From contig JAEPOK010000003.1 of assembly GCA_017642935.1 (NCBI GenBank), positions 245,182 through 309,181 on the forward strand: DNA of 64,000 bases, read 5' to 3'. A model generated the notes under the pieces. That model had not been told where the DNA came from and did no database searches. It was given only the letters and a program-made list of their open reading frames with translations. This DNA is from Hyphomicrobiales bacterium. Its GTDB lineage: Bacteria; Pseudomonadota; Alphaproteobacteria; Rhizobiales; MH13. Every line of letters starts with the position of its first letter. Positions within the stretch are counted from its first letter, which is position 1. Positions 1 to 7,811 of the stretch are shown in pieces. Made by a program: the position numbers and the translations under genes.

Positions 1-819
1 GATCATAATCGAGGGATTATCCTGGCGACCGCGCGAAACCTCGGCAATGTCGATCAGATTGACCACATCGCCACCAACGCCGACGGTTAGCCCAGCGATG
101 TCGCTGACGCTATCCGAACCCTCCGGTGTTTGGATGCGGGTGCGTAATTCATCGCCTTCCAGCGAACCCGCCGGATCGATCGAATTGGCGGTCGCGATGG
201 CGTTGATGATTGCATCAGGCGCAATGCTCTGATTGGCGATGAGCGTCAGATCCGGCTGAACGAAGATGGCCTCGTCGGGCAGGCCCTGGACGTCCACATC
301 GGCAACGCCGTCCACGGCCAAGATCTCACGGCGCAGGAACTGCGCAAGCTCGTGTTTCTCGGCGTCGGTGAAGCCTTCGGAGGTCACCGCATAGAAGATA
401 CCAAAAACGTCGCCGAATCCGTCATTGACGAAAGGTTGGCTGACGCCGTCGGGCAACGATCGCGCCGCATCGGAGACGTTATTGCGCAAATCGGTCCAGA
501 TGGCCGGCAGGTCCGTTCCATCGAACGTGTCGCGGATTTCCACCTCGATGCGCGACAGGTCAGGCTGCGAGATCGAGGTGATCCGGTCCACCTCACCCAT
601 CCCCTGGATAGCCGCCTCCAATGGTTCAGTGACCTCGCGCATGACCTGTTCGGCGGACGCACCGGGATATTGCGTGAGGACGACAGCCGTCTTGATGGTG
701 AAGGCCGGGTCTTCAAGGCGACCAAGGGTGTAAAAGCCCCAAATGCCGCCGAACAGATTGATGAGGATGATGATCCAGGTGAGGACTGGCTTATCGATGG
801 AGGCGCGCGCGATGTTCAT
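1..819 (-). CDS. RND efflux transporter, inner-membrane pump (3' part outside window)
   Basis: AcrB-type proton-driven drug/metabolite exporter of the inner membrane. The 273 visible residues begin MNIARASIDKPVLTWII, a cytoplasmic tip followed by TM1 (about residues 12-30). The porter domain follows, with YPGASAEQVMREVTEPLE and an IQGMGEVDRITS segment, both typical of the family's PN1 region. The ATG at 819 has GAAGG upstream. The stop of the adaptor gene lies 11 bp upstream, so the two form an operon. Family members are about 1,020-1,050 residues, so roughly three quarters is missing beyond position 1. The substrate cannot be told. Confidence 0.93.
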   Translation of the reverse strand, partial: MNIARASIDKPVLTWIIILINLFGGIWGFYTLGRLEDPAFTIKTAVVLTQYPGASAEQVMREVTEPLEAAIQGMGEVDRITSISQPDLSRIEVEIRDTFDGTDLPAIWTDLRNNVSDAARSLPDGVSQPFVNDGFGDVFGIFYAVTSEGFTDAEKHELAQFLRREILAVDGVADVDVQGLPDEAIFVQPDLTLIANQSIAPDAIINAIATANSIDPAGSLEGDELRTRIQTPEGSDSVSDIAGLTVGVGGDVVNLIDIAEVSRGRQDNPSIMI

Positions 820-830
820 CTGTCCGGCCT

Positions 831-1892
831 TCAGTTCGCAAAGCCGTTGAAACGGCGCACCGTCTGGCCGTCCTCAACGTCGGTGACGCCGGTGAGCACG
901 ACCTGGTCGCCGGCCTCCAGACCGGACAGCACCTGGAATCGGCCCTCGCGAGTCGGCTCGATGTCGATAGGCCGCATTTCAAGCGTTCCCTCATCGTCCG
1001 CGGCGGCGTGAAAGACCATCGCGAAGGCCTCACCATCATTGCTGAGACGGATCGCTGACGTCGGCAGGATCAGGGCATCGACGCCACTATCCAAGCGCGC
1101 GGTGACTTCCACCGAGGAGCCGGGAAGAATGGCAAGGTTTTCCGGACGCGGCAGGCCGAGGGTGAGGCGAAAGGTTTGACCGACGGACGAGGCCTGCGCA
1201 TCAAACTCTCTGATCTGGAGGGGAAAGACCTCCTCGCTCGCCGGGAACTTTGCCGTCAGGGTGACGTCGGGGTCGGTGCCGGCTTGCTGAAACAGGATTT
1301 CCGGTACGTCGATTTCGATACGTAGCTCCGACATATCGTGGAATCGGACGACTGGCGTGCCGACGCCGACACTGGTGAAGTTGGCCACATTGCGCACGGC
1401 GACCAGGCCATCGAATGGGGCCAGGATTGTGGCCTGCTCTAGCGCATATTCAGCATCGCGTAGCGCGATCCGGGCAAGCTCGGCCTGCGTGCGGGCGTCG
1501 TCGATCGTTGATTGGGAAACGGCAAGATCGGACAATTGATCGAACCGCGCCAGGGTGCGTTCGGCCTGTTCCAATTGGACGCGCGACTGGTCGCGACGCA
1601 ATAAGAAGGGTTCCAGGTCGAGTTCGGCAATCAAGTCGCCCTGTTCGATTTCGACGCCCTCAATGGCTGGGAACTCGGCAATCTGACCGCCCACTTGAAA
1701 GGCCAGATCCACCGTCTGCCGGGCGACGACATGGCCAAAAAAGTGCCGCTCGACGCCGTCAGAATTGGCTTCGATTTCAACCAGTTTGACCGGCCGGATG
1801 ACCTCTTCTGGCGTGGTTTCTTGGGCAGCAGCGCTGCTGACAAGGCCACTTGCAAGAACCACCATGGCAGTGAGGGCGGTTGATCGGTTCAT
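831..1892 (-). CDS. RND efflux periplasmic adaptor (membrane fusion protein)
   Basis: 353-residue HlyD/AcrA-type adaptor linking the inner-membrane pump to an outer-membrane channel. Residues 1-24 are a signal peptide ending ...SSAAAQE. A split lipoyl/barrel-sandwich domain follows (VDLAFQVGGQIAEF and later ATILAPFDGLVAVRN), around a short coiled-coil hairpin (QSRVQLEQAERTLARFDQL). A beta-barrel and a membrane-proximal domain complete it. The start is taken at ATG 1892, behind GGAGAG, because it gives a clean signal peptide; a longer frame to 1955 exists. It is co-transcribed with the pump gene downstream. No outer-membrane factor gene is in view. Confidence 0.93.
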   Translation of the reverse strand: MNRSTALTAMVVLASGLVSSAAAQETTPEEVIRPVKLVEIEANSDGVERHFFGHVVARQTVDLAFQVGGQIAEFPAIEGVEIEQGDLIAELDLEPFLLRRDQSRVQLEQAERTLARFDQLSDLAVSQSTIDDARTQAELARIALRDAEYALEQATILAPFDGLVAVRNVANFTSVGVGTPVVRFHDMSELRIEIDVPEILFQQAGTDPDVTLTAKFPASEEVFPLQIREFDAQASSVGQTFRLTLGLPRPENLAILPGSSVEVTARLDSGVDALILPTSAIRLSNDGEAFAMVFHAAADDEGTLEMRPIDIEPTREGRFQVLSGLEAGDQVVLTGVTDVEDGQTVRRFNGFAN

Positions 1893-1958
1893 CGTTTCTC
1901 TCCGGCGCGGATCTTGCCCGGCATGGGCGGGGTAGAGGTTCGGCGGCACAACCAAGCC

Positions 1959-2237
1959 TTAGGCATGATGGGCCTGACAAAGTTTGCGGTGAAGCCCTGT
2001 GGCCTGGCCCAGCGACAGGTTGTGTGAGCCATATTGAACAACCAAAAGCAGCCCGCCGACGATGGCAAGGTTTTTTAGCAGCACCACCATCTGGCCCGGG
2101 TCCGATACGTCGCCATCAAGACTGTTGCGCACGCTGACCACCGGCGATGGGTCGAGAAACTGCCCCACCCGCTTCAAAAAACGCGACTTGCCACTGTCAT
2201 CGGTCGCTTCGGTGACAACACCTACCTTGCGCGCCAT
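1959..2237 (-). CDS. Small protein with a DoxX-like C-terminal membrane segment
   Basis: 92 residues. The C-terminal half (about residues 47-80; QMVVLLKNLAIVGGLLLVV then YGSHNLSLG) closely resembles the last helix and tail of DoxX-family membrane proteins. The first 46 residues are polar and match nothing I recognise; the other DoxX helices are absent. It is the first frame downstream of the twin TetR operators and would lead the efflux operon, 66 bp before the adaptor start. It may be a decayed DoxX gene or a small single-helix protein. Whether it is translated is uncertain. Confidence 0.45.
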   Translation of the reverse strand: MARKVGVVTEATDDSGKSRFLKRVGQFLDPSPVVSVRNSLDGDVSDPGQMVVLLKNLAIVGGLLLVVQYGSHNLSLGQATGLHRKLCQAHHA

Positions 2238-2253
2238 TGCTTTTTGCCTTTAT

Positions 2254-2290
2254 CTAATCAATGATTAGTTTTGATCTAATCACCGATTAA
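2254..2290. promoter_or_regulatory. Twin TetR-type operators between regulator and efflux operon
   Basis: A perfect 7-1-7 palindrome CTAATCA-A-TGATTAG (2254-2268) is followed by a near copy, CTAATC-ACC-GATTAA (2276-2290). Their centres are 22 bp apart, two helical turns, as expected when two dimers bind the same face of the DNA. They sit in the only gap between the divergent TetR gene (starts 2325) and the efflux operon. That makes them the likely autoregulatory and pump operator. Confidence 0.75.
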
Positions 2291-2324
2291 ATCTGAGTCA
2301 AGCCGGTTTCTTGAAGGACGCCCC

Positions 2325-2900
2325 ATGGCAGACGACCCCTATCATCACGGTGATCTGCGAACGGCGATCTTGGACGCTGCAGAAGAGCTTTTGGCCGATC
2401 GTCCCATCGAGATGGTTTCGATGCGGGAGTTGGCACGACAAGCTGGCGTATCGCCTGGCGCCCCCTACCATCATTTCAAAGATCGAAACGGTCTGGTCAT
2501 CGCGCTATGTCAACGCGGGTTCTCGCGCCTCGGCGAGTTGCTCACGGCCAAACAGGAGGAGAACGGCCTTGATGGTCAGATTGAGGGTTACCTACAATTC
2601 TCGCAGGCCAGTCCAGCGCTCTACCAATTGATGTTTTCTCCGGAGGTGACGGCGGGAGAGAACCAAGAGCAGCTCCGCCCGTTTACCCAACCCGTCGCCG
2701 ATATTTTGGCGCGTGAGATCACCGGCGGCAGTGAAGAGGAAGCAACGCGTGAGCAAGGGCACATGCTCATTGCGATCTGGTGCTTCATGCATGGCCTTTG
2801 CACGCTTGGCAGGACTGATCCCTTGAAACATCGACTGAAAGACATGCCGCTGTTCGACTTTGCCAAGCAATCCATCGACAAATTGAAGGATGGTCATTGA
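2325..2900 (+). CDS. TetR/AcrR-family transcriptional regulator
   Basis: 191 residues. The N-terminal helix-turn-helix spans about residues 8-55, with LRTAILDAAEELLADRP and the recognition region VSPGAPYHHFKDRNGL, both classic TetR signatures. The rest is the helical ligand and dimer domain (TetR_C_13/33-like, with SPALYQLMFSPE). ATG 2325 follows GAAGGACGCCCC. Divergent orientation from the RND operon and the twin operators between them suggest it represses the pump and itself. The inducer is unknown. Confidence 0.93.
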   Translation: MADDPYHHGDLRTAILDAAEELLADRPIEMVSMRELARQAGVSPGAPYHHFKDRNGLVIALCQRGFSRLGELLTAKQEENGLDGQIEGYLQFSQASPALYQLMFSPEVTAGENQEQLRPFTQPVADILAREITGGSEEEATREQGHMLIAIWCFMHGLCTLGRTDPLKHRLKDMPLFDFAKQSIDKLKDGH

Positions 2901-2936
2901 GGATATCAGCCAGGCCCAGTCCAGTGCCGATCGCAG

Positions 2937-3614
2937 CTATCGTTCGGCGCGTTCAACTTCCAGGAATTCAATCAAAGACCGACTGGCGCCCAGAATGTGG
3001 TCGCGGGTGCGTGCCGCCGCTTCGGCGCTGTCTCGGTTGATCGCGGCGTCCAATATACCGGCATGTTCGCGGCGCGCGCGTTCGATACCCGATGTCAGAA
3101 CCAGTTGCGCGCGCAGATAGCGGCTAACGCTGTCCAAAGCGTTGGCGATGATCTGCAGATGGTACGGCTTCTTGCAGTCCTTGTAGAGCGTGTAGTGGAA
3201 CTGACGATTGAGCGCGCCCCAGCGGCTGCTATCGGTCTCGCGCGCGAACTCCTCAGCGAAGTTCTTTGCCTCGTCCAACGTTTGGTCGGTGATCTGATCG
3301 ACCGCCTGGCGGATCACTTCGCCCTCCAACAGCGCGCGGAACTCAAACAGCTCTGAAATCTCATCGAGCGACAGGGAGCTGACCACCGCGCCCTTGTAGC
3401 GTTGATTGGTGATGAGACCCTGTTCTTCCAACCGCGCCAAAGCTTCGCGCACCGGGATACGGCTGACATTGAACATGGTGGCGATCTGATCCTGGCGCAG
3501 TAGGTCGCCATCCTTCAGCGTTCCTTCGACAATGGCCTCGCGCAAGGCATCAAAGATCACATCGGCAGAAGAGGATGCAGCGCCAAGATCGACGGTTTTC
3601 AGGTTCAACGACAT
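2937..3614 (-). CDS. GntR-family regulator (FCD domain), HypR-like
   Basis: 225 residues. A winged helix spans about residues 15-80 (DQIATMFNVSRIPVREALARLEEQGLI is the GntR signature), followed by an all-helical FCD effector domain (FRALLEGEVIRQAV; the LNRQFHYTLYKD and REHAGILDA segments carry likely metal-binding His residues). It is transcribed away from an ABC importer and hydroxyproline-type enzymes. In Sinorhizobium meliloti the hydroxyproline regulator HypR is a GntR protein in the same position, so the role is inferred from context. The 11-bp inverted repeat at 3712-3744 is its likely operator. Confidence 0.9.
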   Translation of the reverse strand: MSLNLKTVDLGAASSSADVIFDALREAIVEGTLKDGDLLRQDQIATMFNVSRIPVREALARLEEQGLITNQRYKGAVVSSLSLDEISELFEFRALLEGEVIRQAVDQITDQTLDEAKNFAEEFARETDSSRWGALNRQFHYTLYKDCKKPYHLQIIANALDSVSRYLRAQLVLTSGIERARREHAGILDAAINRDSAEAAARTRDHILGASRSLIEFLEVERAER

Positions 3615-3711
3615 GGTTCTTGTTGTCTCGATTGGTGTCCAAGGCCGGGTGCTTGACCGCTAAGGCAAGCTGGCTTTCACGCCGGTGTGTAGCGTGCCGA
3701 ATTTCTTCATT

Positions 3712-3744
3712 ATAGCATATTGTAGATTGTATCCAATATGCTAT
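3712..3744. promoter_or_regulatory. Probable operator for the GntR regulator
   Basis: Perfect 11-bp inverted repeat, ATAGCATATTG (3712-3722) and CAATATGCTAT (3734-3744), with an 11-bp spacer. The arms centre one turn of helix either side of an inner ATTG-TATC-CAAT element. It lies between the GntR start (3614) and the transporter start (3802), where the divergent promoters must be. Confidence 0.7.
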
Positions 3745-3801
3745 CGTCAAGCAGCGCCGACCGCACAAAGCGGCAGCGCCAAAGACAAAGGAGTTGAGGG
3801 A

Positions 3802-4605
3802 ATGAGAAATTTGGTATTGGCCGCCGCAGGGGTTGCTGTCGCACTCGCCGCCGCGCCGGCATCTGCAGATACGCTTGACGATGTCATCGATCGCGGCGTG
3901 CTGCGCTGCGGTGTTGTGCTGGACTTTCCGCCGATCGGCTTTCGCGATTCAAACAACGAACCTGCTGGATTCGACGTCGACTACTGCGCAGATCTCGCCG
4001 CTGCGCTTGATGTCGAGCACGAAATTATGCCGCTGACCTGGGCGGAGCGTCTGCCGGTCATCGTCACAGGACGCGCCGATGTTGTTTTTGGCGCAACGTC
4101 CGACACGCTCGAGCGTGCGCGCACGGTCGGTTTCACGATCCCGTATGCAATTTATTATGCCCAGGGCGTTGTCGGGGTCGACAGTGGTATCGAGACCTTT
4201 GAAGACATTCGCGGCAAGCGCGTTGCAGCAGCCGTTGGCACGGTGCCTGAACAAGAGTGGCTGGAGATTGCTGCGGAGTGGGGCGAAGAAGACCTTTACC
4301 AGGGCTATCAGTCGGAGAACGAAGTGTTCCTGGCTGTCGCGCAAGGGCGCGCTGATATCGGTATCACGACCAACACAGCCGTTCTGCCGATTACGCAGCA
4401 GTACGACACCGTGATCCCCGGCCCGCGCATGCCTTGGACGACCGACTACACATCTGTTGTGGCCGAACGCACGGACGTTAGCTGGCTGAACTATCTCAAC
4501 CTGTTTGTGACCCACCAGGTCCGGTCGGGTCGCTACCAGGAACTCTGGGGCCAGTATGTCGGTGGCGAAGCACCGGAGCTGCGCATTCCGGGCGTCATGT
4601 ACTAA
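3802..4605 (+). CDS. Amino-acid ABC transporter, periplasmic substrate-binding protein
   Basis: 267 residues of the SBP_bac_3 (polar amino acid) family. The signal peptide is MRNLVLAAAGVAVALAAAPASA. The mature part starts with the typical DVIDRGVLRCGVVLDFPPIGFRD and shows FGATSDTLERARTVGFTIPY and GKRVAAAVGTVPE. The ATG at 3802 follows GGAGTTGAGGGA; earlier in-frame starts would extend into the operator region. It is the first gene of the importer, upstream of two permeases and an ATPase, in the position of hypM in rhizobial hydroxyproline operons. Hydroxyproline or a related imino acid as ligand is inferred from the neighbours. Confidence 0.92.
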   Translation: MRNLVLAAAGVAVALAAAPASADTLDDVIDRGVLRCGVVLDFPPIGFRDSNNEPAGFDVDYCADLAAALDVEHEIMPLTWAERLPVIVTGRADVVFGATSDTLERARTVGFTIPYAIYYAQGVVGVDSGIETFEDIRGKRVAAAVGTVPEQEWLEIAAEWGEEDLYQGYQSENEVFLAVAQGRADIGITTNTAVLPITQQYDTVIPGPRMPWTTDYTSVVAERTDVSWLNYLNLFVTHQVRSGRYQELWGQYVGGEAPELRIPGVMY

Positions 4606-4625
4606 GCTTCTCGCACTCTTGATGA

Positions 4626-4658
4626 GGCCTCTCCCACGCCGCTCGCGCGGGAGAGGCC
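4626..4658 (+). promoter_or_regulatory. Intra-operon stem-loop after the binding-protein gene
   Basis: Perfect 10-bp stem GGCCTCTCCC / GGGAGAGGCC with a 13-nt G+C-rich loop, 20 bp after the binding-protein stop and 15 bp before the permease start. No T-tract follows, so it is not a simple terminator. Such hairpins commonly protect the upstream message from 3' exonucleases or partly attenuate, giving more binding protein than permease. Confidence 0.65.
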
Positions 4659-4673
4659 GAGATTGTCTGGCTC

Positions 4674-5336
4674 GTGTTTGATTACAATTTCCATTGGCGT
4701 CCGGTTTTCCGCGACCTGCCTGACCTGATTGCGGCAAGCCTGGTCACGCTTCAGGTGGCCGCGCTCGCTATGATCCTGGGCGTGATTATCGGACTGGGGC
4801 TCGCTCTCATCCGAATGCATGGACGTGGCCCATTGCGCTGGTTTGCCACCACTTGGGTGGAATTGGCGCGCAATACGCCGGCACTGATCCAGCTGTTCTT
4901 TTTCGGCTTCGGCCTTGGCGCCTTCGGTATCTTCCTGTCGCCTTTCATGATCGTGCTGATGGGCCTGACCTTTAACTGCGCAGGCTACCTTGCAGAGAAT
5001 TTCCGCGGTGGCTTTCAGGCTATTCCCGATACACAGCTGCGCGCGGCAAGATCTTTGGGCATGACCGCCTGGCAGGCCTACACAAGGATCATCATCCCGC
5101 AGGTGCTGCGTATCGTGTACCACCCGATCACCAACCAGATGGTGTGGGCTGTTCTGATGTCGTCGCTCGGCATGCTGGTCGGTTTTCGCGAGCTATCGGG
5201 CGAGACCCAGTTCTTCGCATCGCGAACCTTCCGCATCTTTGAGTATTTTGCGATCACAGCCGTGCTTTATTACGTGATCGTCAAAATCATCCTATTGGCA
5301 TCGCGCCTGCTCGCGACCCGGCTTTTCCGGTACTGA
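4674..5336 (+). CDS. Amino-acid ABC transporter permease (HisM/ArtQ type), first of two
   Basis: 220-residue inner-membrane permease with about five hydrophobic helices. It carries the EAA-type cytoplasmic loop AARSLGMTAWQAYTRIIIPQVLR (about residues 122-144), which docks on the ATPase. Translation probably starts at GTG 4674; there is no strong ribosome-binding site, and the stem-loop just upstream may modulate its expression. It pairs with the next gene as a heterodimeric channel. Confidence 0.92.
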   Translation: MFDYNFHWRPVFRDLPDLIAASLVTLQVAALAMILGVIIGLGLALIRMHGRGPLRWFATTWVELARNTPALIQLFFFGFGLGAFGIFLSPFMIVLMGLTFNCAGYLAENFRGGFQAIPDTQLRAARSLGMTAWQAYTRIIIPQVLRIVYHPITNQMVWAVLMSSLGMLVGFRELSGETQFFASRTFRIFEYFAITAVLYYVIVKIILLASRLLATRLFRY

Positions 5337-5352
5337 GACAGAGGGCGCGGAT

Positions 5353-6018
5353 ATGGAACCAACCGTTCAGTTCTTTAGTGGGTTTGCCCTCAGTGACATG
5401 TGGTTCATGGCGCAGGCCGCATGGCGCACGCTGGTGATCTCGGTTGTCTCAATCTCGCTGGGTACACTTCTTGGCGCATTGTTCGGCTGGGTGCTTTATG
5501 AGGGCAAGTTCTGGGCCACGGCGGGCTTGGCTGCCTTCCTTGACATCTTCCGGTCCGTACCCCTGCTCATCCAGCTTGTGCTGTTCTTCAACCTGGCGCC
5601 GATCGTCGGGCTCGACCTGGATGCTTTTGCATCCGGTGTCGTCGTTCTGACGATTTATACAGCTGCGCTGGTTGCCAATGTGGCGCGCGGTGGTCTGGAG
5701 GTCGTTGGTACGCCGATGCGACGGGCCGCACGCAGCCTTGGCATGAGCTATTGGCAGGCTCTGCGGTATGTCGTTTTTCCCATCGGGGGACGCGCCGTTT
5801 TTCCTTCATGGATCGGCGTCGCTCTGGGCGTGATGAAAGATAGCGCTCTGGTATCGGTTCTGGGTTACGTCGAGCTTCTTAGGGCCAGCCAGATCCTGAT
5901 CACGCGCACGCAAGAACCCTTCCTGATTCTCGCCATTGCCGGCGCTTTCTATTTTGCCTTGTCCTTCCCCGTCGCCCGGTACGCAGAAAAGCTTGAGCAA
6001 AAGTGGGCCCTACGATGA
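5353..6018 (+). CDS. Amino-acid ABC transporter permease, second
   Basis: 221-residue permease of the HisM/GlnP family. It has helices throughout and an EAA loop (RAARSLGMSYWQALRYVVFPIG, about residues 120-141). ATG 5353 follows GAGGGCGCGG. Its TGA overlaps the ATG of the ATPase gene (ATGA at 6015-6018), which indicates translational coupling. It forms the membrane channel with the preceding permease. Confidence 0.92.
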   Translation: MEPTVQFFSGFALSDMWFMAQAAWRTLVISVVSISLGTLLGALFGWVLYEGKFWATAGLAAFLDIFRSVPLLIQLVLFFNLAPIVGLDLDAFASGVVVLTIYTAALVANVARGGLEVVGTPMRRAARSLGMSYWQALRYVVFPIGGRAVFPSWIGVALGVMKDSALVSVLGYVELLRASQILITRTQEPFLILAIAGAFYFALSFPVARYAEKLEQKWALR

Positions 6019-6737
6019 TTGAAGTTCGCAACCTGCATAAAAAGTTCGGACCCCTTCATGTGCTCAAGGGTATCGACCTTACAGTGGAAAACGGTGAAGT
6101 GGTTTCGGTTATCGGGGCGTCAGGGTCGGGCAAATCCACCCTTCTTTATTGCATCAACCGGCTTGAACCGATCAACGATGGCTCGGTTTTCGTCGACGGC
6201 GTTGATGTGCATGCCAAAGGTACCGACATCAACAAGCTGCGCCAGAAGCTCGGTATGGTGTTTCAGCAATGGAACAGCTTTCCGCACCTCACGGCCCTTG
6301 AGAATGTTGCGCTTGCTCCGAAGATCGTTCGCGGTCTGCCCAAGAAGGAGGCCAACGAGCTGGCTGCGGAGCAGCTCCATCATGTTGGTCTCGGCGACAA
6401 GCTGAAGGCATTCCCCAACGCCCTTTCCGGCGGGCAGCAGCAACGGTTGGCCATTGCACGCGCCCTGGCGATGGAGCCGCGCTACATGCTGTTTGACGAA
6501 GCGACATCGGCGCTTGATCCCGAGCTGGTCGGTGAAGTGCTCGATACGATGCGCCTTCTTGCCGAAGAGGGCATGACGATGATTTGCGTGACCCATGAAA
6601 TGGGGTTTGCCCGCGATGTGTCGGATCGTGTTGCTTACTTTCACGATGGCCTGATGGAAGAGATCGGCCCCCCTTCCCAGATCTTCGGCGACGCCGTTTC
6701 TGAAAACACACGCAAGTTCCTGGCAAAGGTTCGCTGA
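6015..6737 (+). CDS. Amino-acid ABC transporter ATP-binding protein
   Basis: 240-residue nucleotide-binding subunit of the GlnQ/HisP type. The Walker A is GASGSGKST (about residues 33-41), with a Q-loop in [12 protein letters not shown], the signature LSGGQQQR, the Walker [15 protein letters not shown] and the switch His in [12 protein letters not shown]. The start is ATG 6015, overlapping the permease stop; a GTG at 6003 would add four residues. It powers the two permeases above and corresponds to hypQ by position. Confidence 0.95.
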   Translation: MIEVRNLHKKFGPLHVLKGIDLTVENGEVVSVIGASGSGKSTLLYCINRLEPINDGSVFVDGVDVHAKGTDINKLRQKLGMVFQQWNSFPHLTALENVALAPKIVRGLPKKEANELAAEQLHHVGLGDKLKAFPNALSGGQQQRLAIARALAMEPRYMLFDEATSALDPELVGEVLDTMRLLAEEGMTMICVTHEMGFARDVSDRVAYFHDGLMEEIGPPSQIFGDAVSENTRKFLAKVR

Positions 6738-6827
6738 GGCGGTTTTCGATCCGCCTCTGGCTCGTGGTCCAACAAGAAAAACTGGCAGAAAGCCCGCCGC
6801 TTTCCGCCGACCAAGAAGGAGACTCCC

Positions 6828-7787
6828 ATGCATCCCTCGCTGTTTTACGGCTGTGTTCCAGCGCTGATGACGCCGTGTCATGCCGATCGAACGCCAAACT
6901 ATGATGCGCTGGTCCGCAAGGGCAAAGACCTTATCACCAAGGGCATGTCGGGTGTGGTCTATTGCGGATCCATGGGCGACTGGCCCTTGCTCAGCGATGC
7001 GCAGCGCAAGGAAGGCGTGGCGCGCCTCGTCGATGCCGGTGTGCCAACGATGGTTGGTACCGGAGCGATCAACACCGCTGCGGCTGTCGGAATCGCCGCG
7101 CATGCCGCCGAAGTGGGTGCAACCGGCCTGATGGTGATCCCGCGGGTTCTCTCGCGCGGCACATCGGCGGCGGCACAGCGGGCGCATTTTTCCGCGATTC
7201 TGGACGCTGCAAATGGGCTTCCCTGTGTGATCTACAACAGCCCCTATTATGGCTTTGCGACCCGGGCGGACCTGTTCTTCGACCTGCGTCGGGATTTCCC
7301 GAATCTGATCGGGTTCAAGGAGTTCGGCGGCGCCGATGACCTACGTTATGCGGGCGAGAACATCACATCACAGGCCGATGATATTCTGCTCATGGTCGGC
7401 GTCGATACCGAGGTCTACAATGGCTACATCAACTGCGGGGCGCAGGGTACCGTCACAGGAATCGGCAATGCATTGCCCGATGAAGTGCTTCACCTGATTG
7501 CCTTGTGCAAGAAAGCCGCTGCCGGCGATGCCGTTGCGCGGGTCAAGGCACGAGAGCTGAGCGATGCCCTGCACGTCCTCTCCACCTTTGATGAGGGGCC
7601 GGACCTCGTCCTGTTCTACAAGCATCTGATGGTGCTGAACGGCGAGCAGGAGTATGCGCTCCATTTGAACGAAGCAGACCGGCTTTCCGACAGTCAACGC
7701 AACTATGTCGAGGCGCAGTACAGGCTTTTCCGTGCCTGGTATGCGCAGTGGAACGATGAAGTCCCAGCGCTTGCCAAGTCCGCCTGA
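6828..7787 (+). CDS. DHDPS/NAL-family lyase, probable pyrroline-4-hydroxy-2-carboxylate deaminase (HypD-like)
   Basis: 319-residue class I aldolase-fold (TIM barrel) enzyme of the dihydrodipicolinate synthase family. GSMGD at 48-52 replaces the usual GTTGE. The proton-relay Tyr is in VIYNSP (Y136) and the Schiff-base Lys in IGFKEF (K164). Standing between a hydroxyproline-type importer and a D-amino-acid oxidase, it best fits HypD, which deaminates Delta1-pyrroline-4-hydroxy-2-carboxylate to 2-oxoglutarate semialdehyde. The next enzyme, the semialdehyde dehydrogenase, is not in this window. A 4-hydroxy-2-oxoglutarate aldolase (a member of the same family) is an alternative. The ATG follows AAGGAGACTCCC. 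Confidence 0.75.
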   Translation: MHPSLFYGCVPALMTPCHADRTPNYDALVRKGKDLITKGMSGVVYCGSMGDWPLLSDAQRKEGVARLVDAGVPTMVGTGAINTAAAVGIAAHAAEVGATGLMVIPRVLSRGTSAAAQRAHFSAILDAANGLPCVIYNSPYYGFATRADLFFDLRRDFPNLIGFKEFGGADDLRYAGENITSQADDILLMVGVDTEVYNGYINCGAQGTVTGIGNALPDEVLHLIALCKKAAAGDAVARVKARELSDALHVLSTFDEGPDLVLFYKHLMVLNGEQEYALHLNEADRLSDSQRNYVEAQYRLFRAWYAQWNDEVPALAKSA

Positions 7788-7811
7788 GGCTGCGGTTCAG
7801 GGCTTGGGCAA

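Noticed and set aside
352..1011. Plus-strand frames opposite the efflux genes
   Set aside because: They are antisense shadows of the pump and adaptor genes, which carry clear family motifs.
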